A DNA stretch of 64,000 bases from Alphaproteobacteria bacterium (GCA_016794125.1 JAEUKT010000002.1:271240-335239), one strand, 5' to 3'; positions 33,714 through 42,184 are shown, numbered from the stretch's first letter. Numbers and translations: made by a program. The notes: generated by a model from the letters alone, not told the origin.

Positions 33714-34364
33714 TTAGCGGGCGGGTGCCTTGGCCTGCGGTTCCTTGACCGCAAGGCTGTAGGCGACGACCTGCGTTTCGCCGGCTGCCACCGGCACCAG
33801 CATATCGCCCAGCGACTTCGCGCGTTTTTCGCCGGGTTCGGTCACAAGCCCCACGGCCTGGAAGAAGTTTTCGACCAGCCCCTTAACATCGGCGGGTTTC
33901 AGCAGCCCCTGTTCACCGCGCAGCGTTGCACCCGATTTCAGGAAATCGTTCACCGCTTTTGTCGCCTGCGGGTCGGTTGCCGCGACATAGACGGTGTTCG
34001 CGCCCGCGATACCATCCGGGATGGCGGCGGGGCCCACGATCAGCGTTTTGCCCGCGATTTTATCCTCGATCACGGGCATGAAAACTTTTTTGCCTTTATG
34101 CGCGGCTTCGACCACCGTCAGGCTGAAGCCGGAGGCATGCTGGCGCGTCAGCAGCTGCATCGCCGTGCGCAGTTCGGGCGACAGCTTCACATCGGGCGCG
34201 ATCTGGTTCGGCAGGTCGCGCAGGAACATCGACACGCGCTGCGGCCCGCGCAGGCCCGCGACCACCGTTTTGAAATCGGCCAGCACTGGGTTGTCCTTGG
34301 GCGCGACATCATAGACGGCGACGGCCTTGAAGGATTCGGAAAGCGATTTTTTCGGTGCGGTCAT
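33714..34364 (-). CDS. hypothetical protein, 216 aa
   Basis: A 216-residue soluble protein with no signal peptide or membrane segment. It has regular strand/helix alternation (FKAVAVYDVAPKDNPVLADF, SFSLTVVEAAHKGKKVFMPV, GKTLIVGPAAIPDG, ANTVYVAATDPQA) and an Ala/Pro tail. AGGAATGGGCAT precedes the ATG with good spacing. No family recognised; the AA-rich tail resembles others in this window. Convergent neighbours: none; upstream lies the divergent L,D-transpeptidase. Confidence 0.6.
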   Translation of the reverse strand: MTAPKKSLSESFKAVAVYDVAPKDNPVLADFKTVVAGLRGPQRVSMFLRDLPNQIAPDVKLSPELRTAMQLLTRQHASGFSLTVVEAAHKGKKVFMPVIEDKIAGKTLIVGPAAIPDGIAGANTVYVAATDPQATKAVNDFLKSGATLRGEQGLLKPADVKGLVENFFQAVGLVTEPGEKRAKSLGDMLVPVAAGETQVVAYSLAVKEPQAKAPAR

Positions 34365-34526
34365 ATGCCCATTCCTTTGCGCAGCGAATCTGCCTTAAAT
34401 CGTTGCTATCGCTATATTAGGGAAACGAGGTTAACGGAGTGTTAATACGAATTTTCTAGACTGAAACCATCAACGCCTGCCATGCGTTGGGATATCGCCG
34501 CATCTGCCGTCATCCGTGGGAATTCC

Positions 34527-35444
34527 ATGCGCTTTTCGTTTATCTTGCTGTTATCGATGATGATTTTCACGGCATCGGCGCATGCCGATAAAATATCGCC
34601 GCGCGGCGATGTGGCGGGCAAGCTGACGACCTATAATATCGTCGCCGACGAAGACCTTTACGACATCGCGCATCACTTCGACATCGGCGTGAATGAAATC
34701 CGCTATGCCAATCCGGGCGTCAACCCGTGGAAGCCGAAAGCCACCCGCGCCATCCTGATCCCGTCATTATATGTGCTGCCGCAAAAACGGCAGGGTATTG
34801 TCATCAACCTGCCGGAATTGCGCCTGTATTATTATCACCCGAACGGCGATGTTTATACTTTTCCGGTCGCCATCGGCCGTGACGGCTGGGATACGCCCGT
34901 CACCACGACCAAGATCGTGAAGAAGCGCAAGGACCCGATCTGGATCCCGACCGATTCAATCCGCGCCGAAGACCCGACGCTGCCCGATTTCGTGCCCGCC
35001 GGCCCCAAAAACCCGCTGGGCAAATATGCGCTGAACCTTGGCATACCGGGTTTCGCGCTGCATGGCACGCTTGCGCCCCGCACCATCGGCACGCGCGCGA
35101 GCCACGGCTGCCTGCGCATGTACCCGAAGGATATCGAGGCGCTGTTCAATCTGGTCGAGGTCGGCACGCCGGTTGCGATTGTCGACGAGCCCTATAAGCT
35201 TGGCTGGCGCGGGCGTGAATTATTCGTCGAACTGCCGCCCGGGAAAAGAAACGCGGCGGAGCGCAAGGCAACGATTGCCGCCATCACACGCCTTGTCGTG
35301 AAATTCGCGGGCAATCAGGCGACAATCGATGCCGATGCGCTGGCGCAGGCGGTGACGGCGTCGGACGGCATTCCGGTTGCGATCGGCAAGCGCGGCCTGT
35401 TCGCATCGGCGACATCAAAGGTCACGTCGCTGTTCCACGAATAA
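34527..35444 (+). CDS. L,D-transpeptidase (ErfK/YbiS/YcfS/YnhG family)
   Basis: A 305-residue periplasmic enzyme with a signal peptide (FSFILLLSMMIFTASAHA). A LysM-like segment (TYNIVADEDLYDIAHHFDIG, about residues 30-75) binds peptidoglycan. The YkuD catalytic domain follows: IVINLPELRLYYY, PVAIGRDGWDTPVTTTKI, FALHGTLAPRTIGTRASHGC and LRMYPKDI with the active-site Cys in SHGCLR. It makes 3-3 peptidoglycan cross-links or anchors proteins. I took the ATG at 34527 before the signal peptide; 34482 lacks support. Confidence 0.93.
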   Translation: MRFSFILLLSMMIFTASAHADKISPRGDVAGKLTTYNIVADEDLYDIAHHFDIGVNEIRYANPGVNPWKPKATRAILIPSLYVLPQKRQGIVINLPELRLYYYHPNGDVYTFPVAIGRDGWDTPVTTTKIVKKRKDPIWIPTDSIRAEDPTLPDFVPAGPKNPLGKYALNLGIPGFALHGTLAPRTIGTRASHGCLRMYPKDIEALFNLVEVGTPVAIVDEPYKLGWRGRELFVELPPGKRNAAERKATIAAITRLVVKFAGNQATIDADALAQAVTASDGIPVAIGKRGLFASATSKVTSLFHE

Positions 35445-35870
35445 TCAGGCGGCTTCGGCGGTATCTATCCCGATCGCATGCAGCCAGTCGGATGTCGGCA
35501 AAATCAGTTTGCGCGCATCGAGGTCCATCAGGCCCATCGTCAGCGTCGCTTCAAAGCATAACGCCCCCGCGTCGTTATAGATGTTCTGCTGCATGGTGGC
35601 GATTTTTTTGACATAGGAAACGGTCTGTGTTTCCACGCGGATATTTTCGCGCAGGGTCAGCTCGCGCGTGAAGCGCACGGTGAAGCCCAGAATGACGGGC
35701 CCGATTTTCTTGGCCTTGATCGCGGGGATGTCGTAACCGCGCTTCGCGATGATATCCCACCGCGCTTCCTCGAGGATTTCAAGGTATGTCGCGTTGTTCA
35801 CATGCCCGAAGGTGTCGAGATGGCGCTCGAGGACGGTGAGCGGATAAACAAATTTTTCGGATGGCTGCAT
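35445..35870 (-). CDS. acyl-CoA thioesterase (4HBT/hotdog fold)
   Basis: A 141-residue hotdog-fold protein of the 4-hydroxybenzoyl-CoA thioesterase family: RHLDTFGHVNNATYLEILEE with the catalytic Asp in D-x-x-G-H-V-N-N, then IKAKKIGPVILGFTVRFTRE. It hydrolyses acyl-CoA or a similar thioester; substrate unknown. AGGAG lies 7 nt upstream of the ATG. Its stop abuts the L,D-transpeptidase stop base to base. Confidence 0.92.
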   Translation of the reverse strand: MQPSEKFVYPLTVLERHLDTFGHVNNATYLEILEEARWDIIAKRGYDIPAIKAKKIGPVILGFTVRFTRELTLRENIRVETQTVSYVKKIATMQQNIYNDAGALCFEATLTMGLMDLDARKLILPTSDWLHAIGIDTAEAA

Positions 35871-35925
35871 CGCATGGCTCCTGTTGCAGCCCGCATCCTA
35901 GCAGCAAATCGTGCCGCGTTTCAAA

Positions 35926-36108
35926 TCAGCCCCGCGCCAGCAGGTCGCGGCCCAGATCGGTCAGCACGAACTGCCCAAGGCCGAAGCGTTCCGCCAGACC
36001 TTTTTCCACCAGCATATCGGCATCCAGCACATTCAGGAAAGCGGGGCTTCCGTCGCTAATTGTGCCAAGCGCGCGCAAGGCACGCCATTCCAGTTCCGTC
36101 AGTTGCAT
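35926..36108 (-). CDS. small winged-helix-like protein, 60 aa
   Basis: A 60-residue protein starting MQLTELEWRALRALGTISDG and ending LVEKGLAERFGLGQFVLTDL then GRDLLARG, the pattern of a winged-helix or MarR-like half domain (helix, helix, wing). GGAAAG stands 7 nt before the ATG at 36108; longer in-frame starts are hydrophobic and less plausible. It could be a small regulator. No DNA target is known. Confidence 0.5.
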   Translation of the reverse strand: MQLTELEWRALRALGTISDGSPAFLNVLDADMLVEKGLAERFGLGQFVLTDLGRDLLARG

Positions 36109-36287
36109 CAGGCTTTCCGCTAAAATAAAGAGGTGGCCCGCCAGCCGGGCAAGGCTGACCGTTAAAAGTGAGCATCTGCGGATTTGGGCAAAATCAGGGC
36201 AGGACCCGCGGACCACCAAAACAAACATAAGTCCGATCCGGCATGCCGTCAGGCTAAATCAATGATTTTTAATTGCAATTACATGCC

Positions 36288-36315
36288 TGTCACAAAATGT
36301 CACACAAATGTAACA
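36288..36315. repeat. three phased TGTnACA repeats
   Basis: TGTCACA (36288-36294), TGTCACA (36298-36304) and TGTAACA (36309-36315) repeat at 10- and 11-bp intervals, one helical turn each, in an AT-rich gap between the dehalogenase-like gene and the small winged-helix-like gene. This is the geometry of a regulator site; no known consensus is claimed. Confidence 0.4.
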
Positions 36316-36346
36316 ATTCGACTGTTTAGAGGGATTATCTGCCCCC

Positions 36347-37096
36347 TCACTCCGCGCCAAGCACGAAATCCAGCAGCCCCGCGAAATCGCCCGAGGTTGC
36401 GTCGGGCGGCAGGTCCACCCGTTCGGCGGGCAGGTTGAAGCGGTTGACCCAATAGGTGGGATAGCCGAAATTCTTCGCGCCATAGGCGTCCCAGCCGCCG
36501 AAGGCCGCGAAGGCGATTTCTTCTTTCTTCAGCCCCAGATGTTCCATGCCGAGCGCATAGGCCTTCGGATCAGGTTTGTAGGTCTTGTTCACTTCGGTGC
36601 TGAGCAGTTCGTCGAACAGCGGTGTAATCCCCGCATGGTCGGCATTGGCCTGCAGCATCTTCTTGCTGAAATTGGCGATGGTGATGATTTTCACGCCCGC
36701 GTCTTTCAGTTTCTTCAACCCCGCCGCCGCATCCGGCCACGGCTCCAGCGACAGATAGGCCTCCAGCAGCTGCGTTTTCTGCGCATCTGTCGCCGACAGT
36801 TTCATGTTGTCGATGGTATAGAGCAGCGCGTCTTCGGTAACCTTATAAAAATCGTCATGGTTGTTGGTGATGGAGCGCAGGAAACCGTATTCAAACTGCT
36901 TGGCGCGCCACGCCTTGGTGAATTCCAGACCCTTGCCGGGGAAAACTTTTTCAACGTCATCGACCACCGAATTGGGGTTGAAGATTACGAAGTAATCGAA
37001 CGCCACCGCCTTGTACTTCGGCGTTTGCGCCAGCGCGGGCGTTGCGGCGGCGACGAGAACAACCAGCGCGGCGGCGACAAGGGCGAAGCGTTTCAT
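36347..37096 (-). CDS. exported haloacid-dehalogenase type II-like protein with altered catalytic motifs
   Basis: A 249-residue protein with a signal peptide (ALVAAALVVLVAAATPALAQ) and homology to L-2-haloacid dehalogenases along its length. The nucleophile Asp is kept in VAFDYFVIFNP, and the Lys/Asp blocks YKPDPKAYALG and GGWDAYGAKNFGYPTYWVNR are present. Against FDxYGTLFD the following Thr is Ile; the LSNGS block is IANFS; and the SSNxWD site is AAFGGWD. So the usual dehalogenase chemistry is doubtful. Periplasmic location is unusual. Function unknown. Confidence 0.75.
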   Translation of the reverse strand: MKRFALVAAALVVLVAAATPALAQTPKYKAVAFDYFVIFNPNSVVDDVEKVFPGKGLEFTKAWRAKQFEYGFLRSITNNHDDFYKVTEDALLYTIDNMKLSATDAQKTQLLEAYLSLEPWPDAAAGLKKLKDAGVKIITIANFSKKMLQANADHAGITPLFDELLSTEVNKTYKPDPKAYALGMEHLGLKKEEIAFAAFGGWDAYGAKNFGYPTYWVNRFNLPAERVDLPPDATSGDFAGLLDFVLGAE

Positions 37097-37197
37097 GGGA
37101 TGCTCCCTGAAAAATGAACAGTCAAAAATCTCAAGACAAAGAATGATAGCAAATGCGGGTCAAATGAACAGAGGGCTTGGGACATGCCCCGCCCGCG

Positions 37198-37437
37198 CTA
37201 CCGCTCCACGCGGATCACCTTGTTCCGGTTGGTCAGCCCCTGCACAATCGTCAGCGCCGATTTGCGCAGACCCAGAAATTCGGCCAGCACCTCGATCACC
37301 GCCTTGTTCGCCTTGCCGTCTTCGGCCACGGTCGTCACATAAACCCGATAAATCACCGAGCCATCCGCCTGCGTTTCCACTTTCACCGCATTGCGGGATG
37401 CCTTTGGCGTGACACGGATGGTGAGGGTTGAGGTCAT
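37198..37437 (-). CDS. DUF167 (YggU-family) protein
   Basis: A 79-residue member of the YggU/DUF167 family: TIRVTPKASRNAVKVE and EDGKANKAVIEVLAEFLGLR, then VQGLTNRNKVIRV (the usual I-x-x-G-x-x-S/N-R-x-K). Biochemical role unknown; the fold is a small alpha/beta domain. Its start overlaps the HEPN-like gene's stop by 4 bp (ATGA), so they are translationally coupled. Confidence 0.9.
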   Translation of the reverse strand: MTSTLTIRVTPKASRNAVKVETQADGSVIYRVYVTTVAEDGKANKAVIEVLAEFLGLRKSALTIVQGLTNRNKVIRVER

Positions 37438-37976
37438 GGGGGAAGCTCCAGCATTTCCTCCGTGGACTGCAGTTGTTCCCTTGCGGCATTTATAAAAGAT
37501 GATAGATCTGGCACTTGTCTTAAAACCAAGCCGTGATCGTGCAATTCCTTTTTGGCAGCAACAGAATTCTCTTTCATTAACTTCATTAATCTATCGTGAT
37601 CATTTTCGGGAAATCCGTAAAAACTTTTTTGATAACGATGATCATGCTGGACAAAGTTTCCATTGATGCGTTCAACACATGAACAAAAAATTTGGTTTAA
37701 AGGGATTTGTTTCTGGTGGGATTGGTTTATCAGAAAAACCAAGTCATGAGTTTTTTTGAACTTGGAAAAATCCGGTTGCCTTACTAATCCTGCCTTTAAT
37801 ATTAATTCTGCGGCATGACCGACAAGAAAACATACGGGGTTTTCAAGTTTGAACAGCCATTCACCGGAATCTCTATCTGTGGAATTCAGGATTTTTTCAG
37901 CCGCACACAAGAACCCATCAGCGCCACGCAGATAATCCCTGCCTAAATTGCCGTCCACGTCTTGTGTTCGGAACAT
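37434..37976 (-). CDS. HEPN-like domain protein
   Basis: A 180-residue all-helical protein. GHAAELILKAGLVRQ followed by FKKTHDLVFLINQ matches the HEPN-like pattern (E-x-x-L-K-x-x-L ... K-x-x-H-D-L), and HDHRYQKSFYGFPEND is similar to the later Arg-Tyr segment. The usual RNase Rx4-6H motif is not clear, so nuclease activity is unproven. The gene is markedly AT-richer than its surroundings and starts next to hairpins and tRNA-Ser, suggesting acquisition. ATGA overlap with DUF167 shows it is integrated into that transcript. Confidence 0.55.
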   Translation of the reverse strand: MFRTQDVDGNLGRDYLRGADGFLCAAEKILNSTDRDSGEWLFKLENPVCFLVGHAAELILKAGLVRQPDFSKFKKTHDLVFLINQSHQKQIPLNQIFCSCVERINGNFVQHDHRYQKSFYGFPENDHDRLMKLMKENSVAAKKELHDHGLVLRQVPDLSSFINAAREQLQSTEEMLELPP

Positions 37977-37981
37977 GTTCG

Positions 37982-38111
37982 GAAGACATCCTCTATTTGG
38001 GTTATAGCTCGCTCCGGTCTCCCTGCGCCAAGGCTTCGGGAGACATCCTACCGGGTTATAAACCGATGACAGGCCGATGGCCTGCCATCCGAAGCTTTAG
38101 CGTAAGATGGC
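37982..38111. repeat. hairpin and direct-repeat cluster beside tRNA-Ser
   Basis: Two imperfect copies, AGACATCCT...GGGTTATA (37984-38006 and 38041-38060), 57 bp apart. Three hairpins: GTCTCCC / GGGAGAC (38017-38023, 38038-38044), CAGGCC / GGCCTG (38070-38075, 38079-38084) and GCCATC / GATGGC (38084-38089, 38106-38111), the last overlapping the tRNA CCA end. The pattern resembles a repeated palindromic element; whether copies exist elsewhere cannot be seen here. Confidence 0.65.
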
Positions 38112-38201
38112 GGAGACGGAGGGATTCGAACCCTCGATACATCTTTACAAACGTATAACGGTTTAGCAAACCGCCGCCTTCAGCCGCTCGGCCACGTCTC
38201 C
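38111..38201 (-). tRNA. tRNA-Ser(GCU)
   Basis: A complete class II tRNA on the minus strand. Acceptor stem GGAGACG / CGTCTCC with discriminator G and encoded CCA (38108-38110). D arm TGGCCGAGCGGC, anticodon loop TTTGCTAAA with anticodon GCU (reads AGC/AGU), a long variable arm as required for tRNA-Ser, and T arm GGTTCGAATCC. Its 5' end is 38201. Confidence 0.97.
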
Positions 38202-38290
38202 GCATTGGAAGGCAATTGGGGCATAATATATGGATGCGGCGCAGAATCCAAGATTCTTCGTAGGCCGCTATTCTGCTTTAGAATCAGGCA

Positions 38291-39106
38291 CTAAGCCTGT
38301 TTCGTGCAGAGCGCGCGGGCATTCGCCACGATGTTTTCTGCCTTCAGGCTGCCGAAAACCATCGATGTCACGCCGCTGGTGCCCAGCACGAAGCGGATAT
38401 TGTCGGCGGCGGTGGCGGCGGCGTTCAGGTGGCCGGAGGCCAAGCCTTTTTTCACCAGCACGGCCTTGCCGTTATCGCGCGCGTAATCGATCACATCGCG
38501 GCAGCCGGTGTCGCCCATGTTATAGGTGACCATGACGCAATCCGACAATGCGGCGGCAAGTTTCCCGCCTTCGACCGTATAGGTGGATACGCCAAAGCTG
38601 CCGATTTTGCCTTCGTCGCGCAGATTTGCCAGCGTTTCCAGCACATCGGTGTCGCGCACGACCTGCACATCGTCGCGGTTGCTGTGGACCAGCACGCAAT
38701 CAAGGTAATCGGTGTTCAGGCGCTTCAGGCTGCGCTCCACGCTCATGCGCGTATGCGCGGCGGTGAAGATGTATTCGGAATTTTTACCGTCGAATTCTTC
38801 GCCCGTTTTCGTGACGAGGAAGAAACGCTCGCGCCGCCAGCCCAGAAGATTGCCGAGGCGTTCTTCGGCTGATCCGTAAGCGGGCGCGGTATCCAAAAGG
38901 TTGATGCCACAATCCAGCGCGGTATCGAGCAGCTGTTCGATTTCGCGGTCGGTCGGCAACGCAAAGCCTTCGCCGCCCGGATATTTCACGCCCGTGTTGC
39001 GGCCGAATTTCACCGTCCCCAGACCCAGCGGGCTGACATCGCGCCAGGGCAGGCGCTGCGGTTGCAAAATTTCGGTCGTCATCACTTGCGAAAGGGTCTG
39101 CGTCAT
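38291..39106 (-). CDS. aldo/keto reductase
   Basis: A 271-residue NADPH-dependent reductase. The AKR tetrad is present: NLLDTAPAYGSAEERLGNLL (Asp, Tyr), FLVTKTGEE (Lys) and DCVLVHSNRD (His). Later GVSTYTV, GKAVLVKKGLASGHL and VTSMVFGSLKAENI are the cofactor strands. Substrate unknown. Start is ATG 39106 or, eight codons on, ATG 39082 (MTTEILQ); no clear ribosome site distinguishes them. Confidence 0.93.
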   Translation of the reverse strand: MTQTLSQVMTTEILQPQRLPWRDVSPLGLGTVKFGRNTGVKYPGGEGFALPTDREIEQLLDTALDCGINLLDTAPAYGSAEERLGNLLGWRRERFFLVTKTGEEFDGKNSEYIFTAAHTRMSVERSLKRLNTDYLDCVLVHSNRDDVQVVRDTDVLETLANLRDEGKIGSFGVSTYTVEGGKLAAALSDCVMVTYNMGDTGCRDVIDYARDNGKAVLVKKGLASGHLNAAATAADNIRFVLGTSGVTSMVFGSLKAENIVANARALCTKQA

Positions 39107-39258
39107 GGGGAAAGGGCCTTGTTCAATATAGTGTCGTTTAACGGGGTAGAGATTCTATAGCGCATTTTTTGTCATAAAGCTAGCATAGCGACATGTGCCT
39201 GCCCGGCTATCTGAAATGCCATTGATATTATAAAGAATTATTAATAATTATGTAAATA

Positions 39259-40440
39259 TTAAATCCGCTGCCAGACGGCCGTTTCCCACGGATACTGCCC
39301 GATTTGCGCCTTTTCCAAGGGCGGCGGCGCGTCCTTGGCGATCGGGTGGATGTCTTTGTCCTTCAGCCATTCGAATACGCGATCGGAAAGCGCGGGCGCG
39401 AAGGTGAGCTTGGTCGGCCATGCCATCAACACCTTGCCGCGCTGATGGATAAAGGGGCCGGGGGGCAGCGCGCCGGACGCGTCATAGGGTTCGGCGCGGT
39501 CGCCCGCCCATGTCGCCCATTCGCGGTTACTCCAGTCAATATCGGGGAAGACCGCCTGCAATTCCGATTTGGCGAAGGCGATGGTTTCGGCCTCGGTCAG
39601 TTTTGCCCCCTCCTCCGCGACCGCCCCGCCCAGATACCAGACATAGCCGCCCTTCTGCAGCGGGTGGCTGGTGACGGTCATGCGCGGCTTGGGGCTGGCT
39701 GTGATGCCGTGACCGTACAGCGGATATTTCATCGTGCGCACCATTACTTGGCGCAAGGGGCGGCGCTGCGCATGTTTATCCTTCACGCGCAACAATTCCA
39801 GCGCGCGCTCATTGCCCGCACCGGCGGTGAAGATAACCAATTGCGCGCGCAAGACCATGCCGTTTACGGCCACCTGTCCATCGGGCAGAATTTCCGTCAC
39901 GTCGCCGCGCAGCAGACGTCCGTCCAGCTTTTTCGCCAGCGCATCGACCAGCGATTTTACATCCAGCACTTTTTCGGGAAGTTCGAACACCGGCCCCTTG
40001 AATTTCTTTTTTTCCTGCAGCACATCGGGGAATTCCTCGCGCTTCAGTTTTTTCGTGGCGGCATTCACGACCTGCGCCGCGCCCATGACGGCGGCGGTCG
40101 ACAGCACCGAACCCGCCGGCCACATGATTTGCGTATCGCTCAGGAATTTTGCCGAAGTCAGGTCGATTTCGCCATAGCCGCCGAAGCTGGCATCCCAGCG
40201 TTTCGGCATTTCGGCCAGCGACGAGGCATGCCCCGTGACCGCGCCCTGCAACACGTATTTCTGGCCGCCGTGGATCATGCCCTGCGATGCCAGCGTCTGT
40301 ACGCCGCCCAGTTTGTCTTTCTCGATCAGGATCACGTTGTAATTGGCGCGTTTCAGCGTGTTCGCCAGCCACAGCCCCGCGATGCCGCCGCCGAAGACGA
40401 TGATGTCGTATATATATGTTTTCGGTTTTTCGTCTGTCAT
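39259..40440 (-). CDS. FAD-dependent oxidoreductase (DAO family)
   Basis: A 393-residue flavoenzyme. The dinucleotide-binding motif is IIVFGGGIAGLWLANTLKRA (about residues 11-30), the acidic ribose contact is in VILIEKD. A central DAO-type substrate domain follows (QLVIFTAGAGNERALELL). Start at ATG 40440 overlapping the stop of the DMT gene by 3 bp (ATGA); the longer in-frame extension is antisense-like noise inside that gene. The reaction is unknown. Predicted operon with the DMT-family protein, so it may act on the substrate moved by it. Confidence 0.87.
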   Translation of the reverse strand: MTDEKPKTYIYDIIVFGGGIAGLWLANTLKRANYNVILIEKDKLGGVQTLASQGMIHGGQKYVLQGAVTGHASSLAEMPKRWDASFGGYGEIDLTSAKFLSDTQIMWPAGSVLSTAAVMGAAQVVNAATKKLKREEFPDVLQEKKKFKGPVFELPEKVLDVKSLVDALAKKLDGRLLRGDVTEILPDGQVAVNGMVLRAQLVIFTAGAGNERALELLRVKDKHAQRRPLRQVMVRTMKYPLYGHGITASPKPRMTVTSHPLQKGGYVWYLGGAVAEEGAKLTEAETIAFAKSELQAVFPDIDWSNREWATWAGDRAEPYDASGALPPGPFIHQRGKVLMAWPTKLTFAPALSDRVFEWLKDKDIHPIAKDAPPPLEKAQIGQYPWETAVWQRI

Positions 40441-41333
40441 GGTTTCGGCATATCGATGAATCGCGAAAGGATCTCCGGCGGCAAGAATAACGGAAGCGCG
40501 ATCAGGAAGGCAAGCCCGCCCCAGACCAGCTGTTCCCTGACCGTCCGTTCCTTCCAGATCAGCGCGGAAAGGACAAGGATGACCGGTTTCGTCAGCGCCT
40601 GCGTGATCACCACGACCGTGACGGGGTTGATCGTCACCTGCTGGTAAAATTTCACCAGCTCGGTCGCGGCATACAGTATCCCCGCCAGCGCCGCATTGCG
40701 CGTCAGCATGGCGGCGCGGAAATTGGCGGGGGTGCGGAAATTCCACACGACCGCCATCACGAACACCACGATATAGGATACGGTCAGCAGCGCGTACCAG
40801 TTGGATTCTTTTGTGATCACCTGATCGAGCGTCGACAGCCCCGCCGAAATCAGCACCAGTTTCGCATAGGCAAGGCGCCCGCGTTTATCCAGCTCCGACA
40901 GATGCCCCTTCAGGAAAAACGTCACCGCCAGCGCACAGAGCGCAAAGCCCACAAACAGTTCATGCGGCATCAGTTTTTCGCCAAAGAAACTGTTGGATAC
41001 CGTCATGATGCCGACCGCCATCGGCGTGACGTAATGGCGCGACGACAGCGATACCTTCATCAATTCCTGCGACAGCACGAACAGGTAACACAGCAACCCG
41101 CCCTTCAGGATGGTCAGGCCAAGGATCGCGGGATTGGCCATGAACTTGCCCCAGCCTTCCACCCACAAATGCCCGAACAGCGGCGCTGTGGCGGCAAGCC
41201 CCAGCAGAGTCCAGACGCTGATGAACAAGGGCGCGGTGCGGTGGTCGAGCGTGACCGAACACACCTTCAGCGTCACCAGATGGAGAATCGTCAGGCCGAA
41301 CAGCAATGCCAGCAGCAGGTGGCCGATATCCAA
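40437..41333 (-). CDS. EamA/DMT-superfamily membrane protein
   Basis: A 298-residue membrane protein with ten predicted helices in two five-helix halves, the drug/metabolite transporter layout: FISVWTLLGLAATAPLFGHL, SRHYVTPMAVGIMTVSNSFF, and in the second half VVVITQALTKPVILVLSALI then WKERTVREQLVWGGLAFLIA, the usual Glu-Arg motif before the last helix. The substrate is unknown. Co-translated with the FAD oxidoreductase. Confidence 0.85.
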   Translation of the reverse strand: MDIGHLLLALLFGLTILHLVTLKVCSVTLDHRTAPLFISVWTLLGLAATAPLFGHLWVEGWGKFMANPAILGLTILKGGLLCYLFVLSQELMKVSLSSRHYVTPMAVGIMTVSNSFFGEKLMPHELFVGFALCALAVTFFLKGHLSELDKRGRLAYAKLVLISAGLSTLDQVITKESNWYALLTVSYIVVFVMAVVWNFRTPANFRAAMLTRNAALAGILYAATELVKFYQQVTINPVTVVVITQALTKPVILVLSALIWKERTVREQLVWGGLAFLIALPLFLPPEILSRFIDMPKP

Positions 41334-41522
41334 TTTCAGACCCTCGGGTTACGGAAAATTTATGGGCGGTCATGCCCTATCTCCTTCAAACTATGCCGTT
41401 AATTGCCCGCCCTCAACGTAATTTGACATTTTCGCCGGTTTTGCTAGATTATGACATTATTGATAATCGATTTGAAAGGCTCACATGCCGTTTTCGCGAC
41501 AGTCGCGGGCGGCAAAAAAAGC

Positions 41523-41849
41523 ATGAAACAGTACAAACTGAGCTTCCCGATCCAGCTCGAAAACACCAGCGGCGGTTTTTGCATGACCCCGCTGTCCATC
41601 ATGAACCAGATGGACGATGCCCGTAAATCCGCGCTGAAATCCTTGCGCGCCTTCATCAAGTCCGAAGGCGTCGAAGCGGAAGTCCGCGCGATCACCAGCC
41701 CCGCCGATGGCGGATTGAACATCTGGTGCAGCGAAGCGGTTGCCGCAAAACTGCGCACCGCCTCCTTCCTGAACAATGTCGAAGAAATTTCGGCCACCAA
41801 CCAGAACAAGCCGAAGGCGCCGCCGTTGCGCAAGGCCGGGGGTTTCTGA
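41523..41849 (+). CDS. small ferredoxin-like-fold protein, first of three tandem copies
   Basis: A 108-residue protein with a predicted beta-alpha-beta-beta-alpha-beta pattern: YKLSFPIQ, a helix ARKSALKSLRAFIKSEG, strands EVRAITSPADGGLNIWCSE, helix EAVAAKLRTASFLNNVEEI. A positively charged Pro/Lys tail follows. The fold and the ending (helix followed by V-x-x-V/I) resemble inhibitor I9/propeptide-like domains. The ATG at 41523 has no clear ribosome site; an in-frame ATG at 41451 would add 24 residues. The stop overlaps the next start (TGATG). Confidence 0.7.
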   Translation: MKQYKLSFPIQLENTSGGFCMTPLSIMNQMDDARKSALKSLRAFIKSEGVEAEVRAITSPADGGLNIWCSEAVAAKLRTASFLNNVEEISATNQNKPKAPPLRKAGGF

Positions 41850-42184
41850 TGGCAGCGAAGAAGGATTTCAACGAAAAGGCGAAAAGCTACCTCTACACGG
41901 TCAGCGTGCGCCCGAAATATTCGCGGAAATCCGATTTCACGCAAGACATCACCGACACCGTCGCCCGCATCCGCGAGCTGGCGCGTGAGGAAGGATACGA
42001 CCGCAGCATCCGGATCAAACTGGATGACGGGTCATTGAACAAGGTCGGCATTTTCTTCATGAACGCCCCCGAAAAATTCGCCGCCAAGGTGAAAAAGATC
42101 GAGGGCGTGCAGTATGTCGAAAAGCCGGAGGGCGGCAAAGCCGCACCAGCGTCCAAAAAGACCGGGCGCAAACCTTCCCGTTAA
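41849..42184 (+). CDS. small ferredoxin-like-fold protein, second of three tandem copies
   Basis: A 111-residue protein starting MAAKKDFNEKAKSYLYTVSV. The same order of elements is visible: strand YLYTVSVRP, helix ITDTVARIRELAREEG, strands IRIKLDDGSLNKVGIFFMN, helix PEKFAAKVKKIEGVQYV, then a basic tail ending KKTGRKPSR. It is diverged in sequence from its neighbours but matches in length and order. The start is coupled to the first copy by a one-base overlap. No named family assigned. Confidence 0.72.
   Translation: MAAKKDFNEKAKSYLYTVSVRPKYSRKSDFTQDITDTVARIRELAREEGYDRSIRIKLDDGSLNKVGIFFMNAPEKFAAKVKKIEGVQYVEKPEGGKAAPASKKTGRKPSR

Noticed and set aside
37964..38158. 64-codon plus-strand frame containing RRRRDSNPR
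   Set aside because: This is the well-known false protein produced by reading the antisense of a tRNA; it covers the 3' part of tRNA-Ser and the hairpin block.
40441..40746. N-terminal extension of the FAD oxidoreductase to 495 residues
   Set aside because: The extra part lies inside the DMT-family gene; the ATG at 40440 directly precedes the FAD-binding strand and overlaps the DMT stop.
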